Shown one piece after another: positions 1 through 11,166 of a DNA stretch of 64,000 nucleotides. The stretch's first letter is position 1. Each line of letters starts with the position of its first letter. The position numbers were made by a program, and so were the translations under genes. The notes below the pieces were generated by a model, which did no database searches, was not told the origin of the DNA, and saw only the letters and a list, made by a program, of their open reading frames with translations. This stretch comes from Tetrapyrgos nigripes (taxonomy: Eukaryota > Basidiomycota > Agaricomycetes > Agaricales > Campanellaceae), in the NCBI GenBank assembly GCA_013368315.1, contig JAACJM010000061.1:339826-403825 (forward strand). The letters run 5' to 3'.

Positions 1-2087
1 ACTGAAAGGCCAGCCATGAAGAGGCCAAGGGAGGCATGGAGTATAATAGGTAAGAGCCCAATGATCTCAGGAACTTTCCACATTTCAAATCCAAGGTAGC
101 GGAAATGACGGATTTTGGCACGCTCCTGAGCATTACCAGTGGGAAGGGAGAGAGTATATGCTTGAAGCCATTGCTTAACAAGCACAGAGAGAAGAGCTGT
201 AGCCAGTGAGAGGGACAGGGAGGCAAAGAACAGGCCGTTGATCCAAAGATCCTTGGTACTGACATCAGTGTTATCCAAATCAACTGATGTCTTTGGTACA
301 GCATTGAGTGCAGTGGTGTCTCCAGCCGCACGAAGCAGCAGGTTCTGCTCACGCATAAGACTTGCTGTGATCTTGGTGTAATCTGGTTGAAGATTTACAA
401 CAGTGGAAATGACAAAAGATGTCACTACAGCAGAAAAGAGTGCTGCCTATTACTTAGGTCAATAAAGTATTATATATGAACCATATTTCACACTCACAAA
501 GACAAGTAGAGCATCGAGAGTGTCCCTAAAACCCTTCAACATCTCATCATCAAAGGTTTCTGCCTCATCGAGGTAAACTTTCCACACTCGTGCATTCTCC
601 CTTGCCTCTTTGCCAAACTCATCCTTAGGGTATTTCCGAGTATAGTCATAGTCTCGGGTTCCTAAAAAGACAGTTGATTGGTCAGAGAGTCATAGCATTA
701 TCATAAAGACTCACCAGTGTATGGACTCTGATATTCTGTGATGCCCAATAGCCGGTGAAGGTTTCCCTTCTTCTTCTCAGTCTCATTGACATGCTGCTGA
801 GCATTTTCCGAGTTGTCAGCTATAGTCATAGTCAATGAAGACACTTCATCTGATATACTAGTGTTACTCACTGCCTTCAGTAATCAAAGAAAGAAGTACA
901 TCTAGGCCCTTTGCGATCCGCGCAATGGAATCAGACAGGTTATCTGGCACTGTGCCACCCTCCGATGCTAGAAAAAAAACCAATATTCATGACAGGACCA
1001 CCAGGTGAAGACAGTGTGCTACTTACACTTGTCAGTCTCTTGAGAATTTGGTTCGCCTGATACACCGGGAGCAGCCTCATTCTTGGTGTCTGCGCACATG
1101 TGAGAGGTCATTTCTTTCAAAAGTAGGTAATTACTTACTATTGTTTGCCATAGATTCAGACTTGGAATTTTCTTCCATAATGTTATGGACTAACAGAGCA
1201 GTCAGTATCCAAGTCAGATGAAGGAATAACACCAGACTCACCTTCGGAATCTGTCCGAGCATCCTGAGCATTTGAGGAACACTGGGAAGCCATACTGTTT
1301 GAATAAATGGACAAGGGGGTCCGAACTGGGAAATCCCGTACTGGGGGTTGGTAGGTAGGTTCCTCTGGCGGAGGCAAAAATTTTTTTTTTGACCCCCCCG
1401 AAAATGCGCCTTAGAACAATTTTTCGCTCACTGTTGGCAGTAATACATGTTGTTCACAATGCATCTAAGGTCTGATAATACTGCTTTGACCATGTTGCAG
1501 TCAATTTTTCGTTGAAGGTTCCGCAAAGCTTCTGACTAGCACAGCAGTTCAAATAATTTATGTAATCATAAGTCACATGCTATTGCTATATTAAGCAGGT
1601 AACCTACTATATAAGGAAGGTAAGGTAGGTAGGTTCCCTTGATGGGGGCGCAAATTTTTTTTCCGACCCCCAGTATAATTTAATTCTTTTTGGACCCCCT
1701 TGTGAATGGAGTGCCCAACGGACTGAGGCAAGGCTGTAGTTCCGACATCTCCGCCAGTATGCTGAGCGGCAGATCCCGGCTTCACCGGAACACCCGCAGT
1801 GCTGGCGGGAACAGATTGGGACAGGCCAGATTTCGGCTCTGCAGTTGCATTCGAGTCAGCGGCGCCATTGGCAAATCTACCCAAAAGACAGACTCACCCT
1901 TCCCCTTTCCTTTCTCGTTTCCAACCCTATCTCCTGCCAGCGCAGAGGATTTCTCGGAGGATTGATGCCATCTGACGCCCGCCTGTCCCTTCTCTGTGTC
2001 ACTTAGGATGTTTTGCACTTCTTCTGAGGGTTGTGGGATGTTTGGAACGGAGGGGGGGATTTTGCGCTGGGATTGTGAGTTGTTCAT
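1..2087 (-). pseudogene. DUF6535-ankyrin gene, copy A (5' part only, exon 2 interrupted)
   Basis: This is the left-most copy of the membrane/ankyrin gene family, and its 3' part lies outside the window. Alignment with copies B-D gives minus-strand exons 1898-2087 (ATG at 2085-2087), 1704-1838 plus 1242-1310 (one exon split by an insertion), 1139-1171, 1027-1089, 872-967, 715-819, 498-661 and 1-446. Every intron begins GT and ends AG, and the phases match the other copies. The last visible exon codes for the start of DUF6535, including LLVFAALFSAVV-type and GLFFASLSLSLATALL membrane segments, without a stop. A 393-bp element (1311-1703) sits inside exon 2, so the N-terminal reading frame is broken. 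I therefore call it a pseudogene. A shorter product starting downstream cannot be excluded. Confidence 0.8.
1311..1703. mobile_element. 393-bp TIR element in exon 2 of gene copy A
   Basis: Copies B, C and D lack this block. It starts ACAAGGGGGTCC and ends GGACCCCCTTGT, a perfect 12-bp terminal inverted repeat. The flanks are AAATGG on the left and GAATGG on the right. The paralogs read GAATGG once, so a 6-bp target duplication with one later change fits, and removing one copy restores the 198-nt exon length seen in C and D. Inside are two direct repeats, GGTAGGTAGGTTCC followed by a poly-T run and a C-run (near 1350-1400 and 1625-1670). There is no coding capacity. It is a non-autonomous DNA element of unassigned superfamily. 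Confidence 0.7.
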
Positions 2088-4740
2088 GGTGGGTGTGGTG
2101 GTGGTGGTAGTAGAAAGACTCAACATGTGTACTGACAGGAAGTATGATTCCACAGCAATTCTATATATAATACCTTTCCGCACCCTGGCAGGATGCATGC
2201 TCGAAACATGGCAGGAGTGCCACACGATGCCGCATGCCAAGCATGTGATCGCCAAATTTGGAACTCGCCACGAGCTTGGATTGATGGTTTGTCGCGACTG
2301 TCTGGACACTGACAGGAAGTATGATTCCAACATTAACAGCTTGAATGCGCATGCCAGGCATGTGTCCCTCCATTGCCTGACTTTTGAGACAACCCACTCA
2401 TCACTCAAAATTTGATCATTTTGTACATCTCCACCTTCTACTCATTCTCTTCCTTACGTTGGCTGTTCGCTCACATGCCCGGTCACCTACTCCATCCCGT
2501 CAGTTCCCTCAGTGTTTCTTCTAAAACCCGTGCTCTGAACACCATTCCTTCCTTCCTCAGCCCATACCCCACGAAGGTCTTCCTCATTTTCCCCCCAAGG
2601 CCTTTCATCACTCCCAACGCCTCTCACCTACATAAACGCCAGTTCTGCGTTGACTTTGGGCTAGTCAATTGTCTTAAACCCGTCCAACCAAGTCACTTGA
2701 AGACCGAATCTATTCTCAAGCGCGACATACCAGGTATCAGGGAGGTTTGACGAATGGGGCCCAAGCCAGTAGTGTAAATGAGAGGGCTTCTGTGGGTGCG
2801 AGTGGAACCAAAAGTGATATGAGTTTCGGTTCTAATCAGCGTGGTGGTAAAGCTACCCTTGGAGGTGAGTTGTCTCATACATATTTTTTGACAACAGACG
2901 ACTGATACTACTTCTTTTTTTTCGTTTTCTTTCTTCTTTTCTTTCTATGTATCTGGCCACTGAAGCAGCCTCCATACCCACGTCCACGTCCACATCAAGA
3001 CTTACAAACATCGACTGTGAACTCTCCAAATCATTGTTTTTCTTGCCAGTCCCATCTCCACCCAACAAATCCGACACATCCAACGCATCCAATGACCTAG
3101 ACACCCCCTCACCCGTTCACTCTCATACCGCCGTTACCATTTCATACGGCGTCGGAGTTGCTTGAGGATTCGCAAAAGCCTGGATGGTTCCAAAGGTGGT
3201 TTGGCCGCAGAAAGAGCAGCAGCCAGCGCTGCTGGACGAAGAGAATGACTTGAAATGTCTCTCCTCGTCTCCAAGACACACTTTCTTGCGTGCCCGTTGC
3301 CCTCCACTTCTTCCATCCTCGACCCAGATGCACAGCCACTCCAACGACTGTAAACCCAACCCCAACCCCCAACCTCCTGCCCTTCTCCTCCACCTTCACC
3401 AAAGAACTCACACTCACGAGAAGGGTTTTCTCCGAATCGCCGCCTAAACCGACCGAACCACTCGGAGCGTCTTTTGACGAGGGGAAAGGACAGGTTTGGG
3501 TGGTTGTAAAGGAGGTTTGGGATGATAATGTCAAGGCATTTTCATCGGTTTTTGGAAGTAGAGGTGGTGGTGAAGAAGGATGTGATGATGAGGGAGAACG
3601 TAGTGGTGATAGTGATAGTGGGTATGAGAGTTGATACTTCAAGTATGTTTCCGTTCATCTTTTTCGCGTTTTAGTTCTCTTCCGCCGGTCCTCTTCATTT
3701 TCGCTTTCGATTTCAGTGTCAGTTTTCTGCCTTTGAGTTCGCTCTTTTGTTTTTCTTCGAATTTTATTTCACGACATCTGCAACGACAAACACCTAGTAA
3801 CTACTTCTTTTCTCCTTTTCTTTGTCCAGACGCATCGATCAACCCACACGCATGCACCCTACGTCCCCGCCAAACGTCCCCAACTCAATCCCTTTGCCTA
3901 CACTCAGCTCAGCAGATGTCTTCATCTTGTTCGCATGTCGCCTGGTCCAGTAGCGATCAAACCTTCTCCCCAGGATGAAAAATTGATTGAGATGGAGAAT
4001 TGAAGGGTCAATCAGAGTGCAGGTGCTGGGGATATGCGTTTCTTCCCATTCTACTTCAGTATCTGGAGGTTTGAAGATTTGGATCCGAGTCAACCGTCTC
4101 GGATCAAGTGTCTTCACTTCACCTTCGCCTTCCCAGGGCGATGCACCGGCATTGATGGGCAAATCATTTCTCCAGGGCTTCAGGCTCCGACAAAAGGCAA
4201 TCCTTACACTCTCCTATGCATCTCTGAATCCACTATTCCTTATAATTGTCGTCGTCAAAATCTCGACGTTTTGACCGTCACACGTGTCACACCAGTCACA
4301 CATACAAAATCCAAATGCCCAAACGACCTCAACATTGTAGCACGCCAACACTTTGTGCGCTCCTCACCAAACTCACGGTGGCGATTGATGGATACTACTG
4401 GATACTCTGGATGTAGCCGGATGGCACTTAAGCCACTAGGTCTCTAAATATCTCGATGATTTAGTTTTTGGATGGCAAAACCTACAATGGCAGCTAGCGC
4501 ACTCAGTCCATCTGCGTTCGCTTTGAGGCTTTCGGTGAAGCATTCTACATGATGTATCTTGCTTTGTGTGTAGTTGAGTCAACTCTTTCTAGTGTCCCAG
4601 CCTTCAGAGATATCATAATTACCATGTTTGTTGATCTCAAAAGACTCTTTAAGAACTCGGGACAATGCAGAGTCCGTTATGATTTTTCTTTCATTAGGAA
4701 TCGTTATTTCAGATGTGTTATGGATTTATATATGTGTTGT
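2088..4740 (+). repeat. Exon-like block P, copy A
   Basis: This block lies directly upstream of gene copy A and is repeated at about 39935-41760 (C) and 53897-56450 (D). It looks like remains of a plus-strand, intron-containing gene. Conserved segments separated by pyrimidine-rich, intron-like stretches encode Ser/Pro/Thr-rich sequence (for example SNASNDLDTPSPV near 3075-3115), then FTKELTLTRR, then SFDEGKGQVWVVVKEVWDD and an acidic Gly/Ser tail ending near 3630 at a GT donor. Later exon-like parts near 3835-4450 include a segment ending in GYSGCSRMALKPLGL. Frames are broken between copies and no complete ORF can be assembled. I do not recognise the ancestral protein. Confidence 0.55.
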
Positions 4741-5090
4741 TAACACTAATGGTACACGCAAAAATGACGATGGGTATTGGCAACTACTGTTGAATATATG
4801 ACAATTTGAAAATTTTCCTAAAAAGGTTGTCAAAATCAACAAATACAACGAATTGACAACGAGAGAAAGGTGTAAAGCATACTCGAACTCCTCTCCAATG
4901 TACCGGTACTCTTTGCCTCATACTAAGTCCATCATTTAATTTTGAGCGACTCTTTCGCATAAGTCATCCCAAAAACATCAATGCAGTCCCAGGCTGTACA
5001 AAAGTCCAGAGCCTCTTGAGTCCCTCATTCCACCAACCCAACCGTCAAAGGGAGTAGAGAAACTTGAGAAACAAAATGAAAGCATAAGTG
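4741..5090. other. Spacer without recognisable gene
   Basis: AT-rich sequence between block P and the next exon-like block. I see no ORF, RNA gene or repeat boundary in it. Confidence 0.5.
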
Positions 5091-6136
5091 ATTTGATTGG
5101 GAAGAGGGGAAGTGACGGTACGCATCCAAGAAAACGCGCTGTCCAATGATGTAATCACGGCCCAACTTCCTCTCATCCTCAACTCATCCTCTCTCTGTTC
5201 ATCCCACACGGTCAACCGTCTTTCTCACTGTAACCTCCTCACCACTTCAACATTGTGTTCGTATCAGCCTTCCCCACTACATTATCAAATGGATGCAGCA
5301 AACCTCCTGATTCTCCGTCCCAAATGACACTACCACTCAACCCTCCCTCTATGTGGTCCAGATGCCCTTGACGTAGATATCTCGTCCAAGGCCCTTTCTC
5401 ATCTCTTTAAATCTCAGCTTCATCTACATCTGTATCAACTCTATTGACAACGTTGACAACCCGCCCTTCGGTATCCCTCACAGGCAGAATTTGCGACGCA
5501 GAGCTCGGAGAAGTCAAGTTATGGGAAAATTGGAATTGTGATTCACAGCTGGCAGCGAGTTTTGCTAGTGTGAACGCAAGTGCGATTGCGAGTACGGGTG
5601 ATAAGGCTGGGACTGCTGCGAGTCTCATTGGGGCCAGTGAGTAAGTTTTTGTATGTGTTTTTTATGGCGATCCTGACAATGTATGTTCTTTTCCAATCAA
5701 ACAGAGATCGTCCACCATTGTCCCAACATCCATGGTCCACATCGAGACTTTTTAACGTGGGCTGTAAACTCTCTGACCCATTCCCTCTCTCACCGTCGCT
5801 CGCACCATCACCCCATCCAAAAGCACGTTCAATCCATACAGGACGGCCTTAGACACATTAACCCTTTTTCCATCTCATAAATACCACTGTTACCTTCTGA
5901 TGTGATACCGGATCAACATGTTGTCTTTGTGGGATTCAAGAAGAGATCGAGAGCTGCAAAGAGAGCAGCAACCAGCGCAGCCAAAGGAAGAGAAGGAACA
6001 GAAACGTCAGTCTCTATCATGAAAACTCACCACTTGGACCACCGTCATCTCTTCACAGCCCTGCAAATCCCCTCACAAATCCCTCTCACCCACCCCCCAG
6101 GCCTCCCTCACCAAAGGAACGCAAGCGTCTGAACGG
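5091..6136 (+). repeat. Diverged exon-like block (left half, split by the copia element)
   Basis: This is a diverged relative of the P/Q blocks. It contains the GTGACGGTACGC opening found again near 44090 and 58776, an exon-like stretch near 5490-5640 ending at a GT donor, and the AAAGAGCAGCAACCAGCGC motif near 5960 (compare 3215, 40325 and 55010). It is interrupted at 6137-6141 by the copia element and resumes at 13210. Joining across the element recovers the family order. The copy has stops and is not translatable as a whole. Confidence 0.45.
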
Positions 6137-6141
6137 GTTTC

Positions 6142-6508
6142 TGTTAAGCAGGCATGGTACGGCTTGTACAATACTAAACACAGTGGCAACTACGCTACTT
6201 ACCTGGGGATAAGAGATAGCTTGTTAGGCTTGTTAGAGGCTTGTTAGAGCGATGTGGGTTAAGTAATAACTTGTTATTTGGAGGACTATCTACGAGTCCT
6301 TATATACCTTTGAGGAGGTACAAATACATGTAAACTAATACTAGAGTAACAATAAGATTCTATTGTACTTGATAGTACAATGCTGGTTTCGTACACTATT
6401 GTCGTACTACATCTATTGTCTATATAATCTTATTGTTCTATTTATAACTACTACTATTGTTCTACATAGATGATGTTGATGGCTGCAACTGAATGTGCCA
6501 ATTCAACA
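6142..6508 (-). repeat. 3' LTR of copia element
   Basis: 367 bp, TG...CA on both strands. It is identical to the other LTR except at four sites. It carries three copies of GCTTGTTAG in a row near its plus-strand start and a TATATA motif. Confidence 0.95.
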
Positions 6509-6519
6509 CTCCCCCTTGC
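6509..6519 (-). other. Polypurine tract of copia element
   Basis: Minus strand reads GCAAGGGGGAG immediately before the 3' LTR, the expected site for plus-strand priming of reverse transcription. Confidence 0.8.
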
Positions 6520-6624
6520 TAAGCAGCACGGTAGTGCACGTAAGCATAGGTAGGTGCTGTAAGCAGCCATGAAAGGAAAGGATCAAGTGCCTCAACATTT
6601 TCGATGCGATTTATAGGACTTTCT

Positions 6625-8450
6625 TCAATTATAAAACTGAAGCCCTAATTGTTTCCTGAACTTCTCAAACTTTACTCGATCTAGAGCTTTAGTGGGTAGA
6701 TCTGCAGGGTTATTACTTCCTTCAATGAAGAATAACTTGACTGTCTCGTCAATGACTTTTTCTCGAACAAAATGATATCAAATATCAATGTGCTTGGTTC
6801 ACTTATCTGTGACAGGGTTTGATGCAATAAAAATTGATCCCTGATTGTCACCGTAGATTGGAATAGCGTGAATAGGATATTCAATTTCACTGAGAAGAGT
6901 CTTGAACCAGCAGACTTGTCGACTGCAGTCACTAAGTGCCATGTATTCAGCTTCAGTTGAAGATAGAGCAACTGTCTTTTGTTGTCTAGATGTCCAGCCA
7001 AATGGTGCTTGAGCTAATTGTAGAAAGAAGCCAGTTTGAGATTTGCGAGATCCAGGATCTGATCCCCAATCGGAGTCTGTATAGGCTGATAAGCCTTCTC
7101 CCCCTCGACCGTTGTACACAAGAGCATATTTTCTAGTGCCAATGAGGTAACGGCAAATGTCTTTCGCCTTATTGTAGTGTTCTTGTGAGGGATTTGCAGC
7201 AAATTGCGCAAGTTTTGTGACGGCAAAGGAGATATCAGGACGTGTTCCTAACATTAAGTAGAGTAAGGATCCGATTATCTCCTGATAACTTTGACGAAGA
7301 GTATAGTTGACAGGAGTGTCTTCTGGAAGAGGAAGGGGGTGATAATTGCCAGGTAATGGGGTAGCAGAAGCTTTCGCGTTTTGCATTCCATAAGTTTCTA
7401 GGATTTTATCCAGATAAGCGCACTGGTCTAAAGAGACTTTGCTGCCTTTCCTGGTAATTCTCATCCTAAGGAATTCTTTGGCATCGCCTAGATCCCTACA
7501 TTCCCATCTCTTCATAAAGTTTCCTTTGAGTCGTAAGACTAAGGTTTTGTTCGCTCCACAGAATAGAGCGTCATCCACATAGACTACGGCAATAACGATA
7601 GAATTTTCAATAAGATTATTGTTGGCGTCATAGCATTTGTGAATGAAGATTCCGGCGTCGGAAATGATTCGTTTAAAACCAAGTTCCGCCATGGACTTAT
7701 CAAGACTTTTCCACCACGCAAGTCCTGCTTGTTTGAGTCCGTAAAGAGCACAAAGAAGCCGGACGACTTTATGCTCTTGTCCTTTGACTTTAAAGGCTTC
7801 CGGTTGTTCCATATAGATTTCTTCATCGAGTAAGCCATATAAGTAGGCTGATCAGACATCGACACCGGACACGTGCCAGCCCTTAAGTGCTGCTAAAGCG
7901 AAGATTAAGCGCACAGTCTCAAATCGAACAACAGGCGAATATACTTGATCAAAGTCTATGCCTTCGATCTGTGAAAAACCTTTTGCAACGAGTCAGATTT
8001 GATGTCGAAGACCCATCGGTTTTTGATAATTTTCCTATCTTTAGGTCTTTCGACCAATTCATAGGTGTCGCGCTTGTGAAGAGCCTCTAGTTCTTCGTGG
8101 CAAGCGACTTTCCATTCCTCTTGCTCAGCTATAGGTAAGCGAGCAATATCTTTGAATGTCCATTCGCGAATATTACGAACATTCGGTTGATTCCCATCAT
8201 TCTTCGAAGTAACTTTCTGAATAAGCAAGTGGGAATCGATTTCTCCAGGAGCAATTGCCTGCATAAGCAAGAAATTTATAGATACTCCCCCTTCCCGGCA
8301 TGGCTCTGCCATTTCTTCTGATTCAGGGCGTGCAGAGTCATCACTCTCGGCTTGCTGCTCCCCTGGGTGCGCTTCCAGATGCAGAACTAGGTCTGGGAAC
8401 CTGTTGCTCTGCAGCTTGCTGACGTCGGTTTTCTCTCCGAGCGTCTCTCT
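6625..8450 (-). pseudogene. copia pol, reverse transcriptase and RNase H part (broken)
   Basis: The RT begins in the frame containing EEWKVACHEELEALH and KNRWVFDIKSD (ORF ending at 7956). It then jumps frame across a short deletion near 7980 to AKGFSQIEGIDFDQVYSPVV, continues through LYGLKQAGLAWW and the YVDD catalytic box (near 7575), and enters RNase H with AYTDSDW and STEAEYMAL (near 6940-7080). In-frame TGA codons lie at 7852-7854 (just before SAYLYG), 6799-6801 (before TKHIDI) and 6778-6780 (before YHFVRE). The last two are positions where copia proteins normally have Arg. The natural end is TGA at 6625-6627. Upstream, a shift of one base near 8350-8400 separates this part from integrase. 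The enzyme cannot be made from this copy. Confidence 0.85.
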
Positions 8451-11166
8451 CTGCTTTAGCTTTTGCTTCCGCTCTTTTATCAGCCGTGATTTGAGGTTTA
8501 AGATCGCGTGTAACTTGTACGGGGTGTTTATCTCCGTAGCATTTGTTTGGTTCACTAACACGCTCGCTTCGACGTGTTGGTTCTCCGTAATTCCGTCTTG
8601 GTCTAGTGACTTTTCGAGGTGCCGCAGGAGGTGGTGTCTCCGTTGGAGGTGGCGTTATAGGCCTCCTTGGTTCTAAGTCACTATCCGGGGACGAAGGCAG
8701 CGGATCCTGTTCAGGCTCGTCGTCATGAGGCTGATTAGGTCTCCTTATGGAAGGGATGCGAGGAGGACAATGATTAAAATCTTCATCATCATCGTCAGGG
8801 ATTGTTTGTGGTAGAGGAGTGTCATCACTTTGTGACGACTCGATAGGAAGTTGTTTTGAACTACGAGATTGTGTTTTACATCGAGGAAAGAAGTCTTCCT
8901 CAAACACGGCTTGCGGGGATGTAAATTCCACATTGTTTGTACGCATGAAAAGATTTCCACATTCTCCTGGTGCTACACCAAGATACGTCATGAGTTCTGA
9001 CTTGGAAGCGAGTTTGTTCTTTCGAGTTTCCTCGGGTTTAAAGACATAAGCTCCACATCCAAAAACTCGTAAATGATCGATACGCGGTTTTTCCTTTTCA
9101 AGCATTTCAAATGGAGTTATCCATTTGTGTCGTTGTAAGGGAGTACGTCGATAGACATATAATCCACGATGGACAGCATATTCCCACCAAGATTCAGGTA
9201 GACACGCTAGCTTCATCATTGCCAGTGCTTTATCCATTAGTGTGCGTATGAAGTGTTCCGCTTGACCATTCTGTTGATGAATATACGGTGCACTGTTAAG
9301 GATTCTAATACCCTTCTCGAGTAACATTTCTCGATAGGTACCTTTGATGAATTCACCACCCATATCAGACATCCACTGTTCGACTTTCGTCTTATATTGA
9401 GTTTCTACCATCGCAAGGAACTGGCGAGTGGCAGTTAGTGGTTGTTTCTTGTCTTTAAGAAATCGTATCCAAGCATCTGAAGTGTAATCATCAAAGAAGA
9501 CGATTATATACTTGTACTTGTGGTAGGATATTGTGGGGTATTCATGCAAATCCGTATGGATAATTTGGAAAGGACGAGTAGCACGTCGTTCATTAGGAGG
9601 GTAAGCCTGTCTGGGAGTTTTTCCTTCAAGACAGCCTTTGCACAAAGGAAGTTCTTTCGGAATAATGAATTCAGGAGTGCCAAGGGTGTGTTGTCGGATA
9701 TGTTTTAGAACATCACAAGAGGGATGTCCTATACGACGATGTAAGACCTTGTAGTTGATAAGATAAATCAATGGATTGGCTTTAGAAGCGACAATTTTCG
9801 ATTTGTGTAGAAGATAGTATAGCATTTCTTCCGGTATATGCTTTGAGAAAGTCAAGAATGTTGTATTTCTCGAAATGGTGATATGATCGGAGTTACCGCG
9901 CATAAACATGTTGTCATTTAAAAATTGACCGACAGATAAGAGTCGTTGATTTAGATCGGGAATATAATAGACCGGATATAATTTGATAACTCTTTTACGT
10001 TGAGAGATCAGGACTGTTCCGGATGCACGAATGTTCGTGAATCCATTGGCAGTTTTCACTGGAATTGGTTTCATATAACTCAATTCAACAAAGTCATTAA
10101 TGTCGAACGTAAAATGCGCTGATGCTCCAGAATCAAGTAACCATCTATCACCGAAGTGAATTTTGACAGTATCAGATCTCTTCTTCTTACACTTCTGGCA
10201 TAATGAGAACAAAGTGCCACAGGCACATAAATATTTATTGTTGCCACCAGGGCTAGTGTACATGTCATTATAAATAAAAGGGGTTGTTAAACCCAGAGGA
10301 GCGGTATGTAATAAATATATACATGAAGAACCTGCTTCCATATTACGAGCTGCTGGAAAAAGCGCATCAGTACTTTTATTCATAAGATCTGAAGTGAGAT
10401 CTGACCTGAGATACCCATTGCCCATGCCAGAGACTTCAGAGTCTAAGGACCAACCATAATTATTTGCGGCATTGACGGTAACCATGGCAGGGGTAGAAGG
10501 TCGTGGACTTGGAAGTCCGTCTGACCATGTGTCCTCTATGGGTGATGTAGGGAGGCTCATCCTGCTGAGCGATGGCGGAGTTGACATGTACTCGAGATCA
10601 CTGGTTTCGGATAGGCTTGGAGACATGCTCCGGAGTTCTGGCATTGAACTTGGAGTCGGGACCCGGAATGGTAATTCCTCTGTCATTTCCATTCCTCCTA
10701 GTCCGATTGTTGCATCTCTCTGCCAATCGATCAGCTCGTTGTACCTTCCATCCTCGTTTTGGAGATGAGGAGTTAGCCATTCTCATCCCGTTGAAGTCGT
10801 TCCAGGTGTTGGGCTTGCAACACGGCTGGACGGTAAGGATTGAGTGGTCATGCCACTGGGATGTGCAGGAAGTGAGCCACTTGGCATCTCGCTGCGGACT
10901 GCAGCAATGTGTTGGACCAGAGAAAGAGTGCCCATTGGGGCAACAGTGTTCAGTGCTGCTTGGAGTGGTTCCCCATAGATGTGTAGGGAATCCTCGGGAT
11001 TCTGGAATCTCTCCCCAAGGTGAATTCCACACTGGAGTATATCGGCAGCAGGATCCTGGGCAAGACGGTCGATAAGTGGAACAGGGGTCCTGGTGTCCTG
11101 CGATTCCTTTACACCTGACTCCATCATTGTGGAGCCAAACACACTTCCGAGTTCTGAAGTGTTCAC
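8341..11166 (-). pseudogene. copia pol, protease and integrase part (one nonsense codon)
   Basis: In one frame the region reads from about 11166 to 8341 except for TGA at 10783-10785. Counting from the Met at 10692: a Cys cluster CACGTLFSLCQKC at 156-168; the aspartic protease box LLDSGAS with DSG at 187-189; the GAG-pre-integrase HHCC zinc finger with H318, H323, C351 and C354; and the integrase core with D381 (HTDL), D443 (SDMGGEF, where copia usually has SDNGGEF) and E479 (NGQAEH). The stop at 10783 is followed by well-behaved coding sequence, so it looks like a point mutation. The gag stop TGA at 11163-11165 overlaps this frame, and entry into pol would need a -1 shift. Confidence 0.85.

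Noticed and set aside
5407..5628. Minus-strand ORF with a signal-peptide-like N terminus
   Set aside because: It is opposite an exon-like block, and the apparent hydrophobic start comes from reverse reading of an Ala/Ser-coding stretch.
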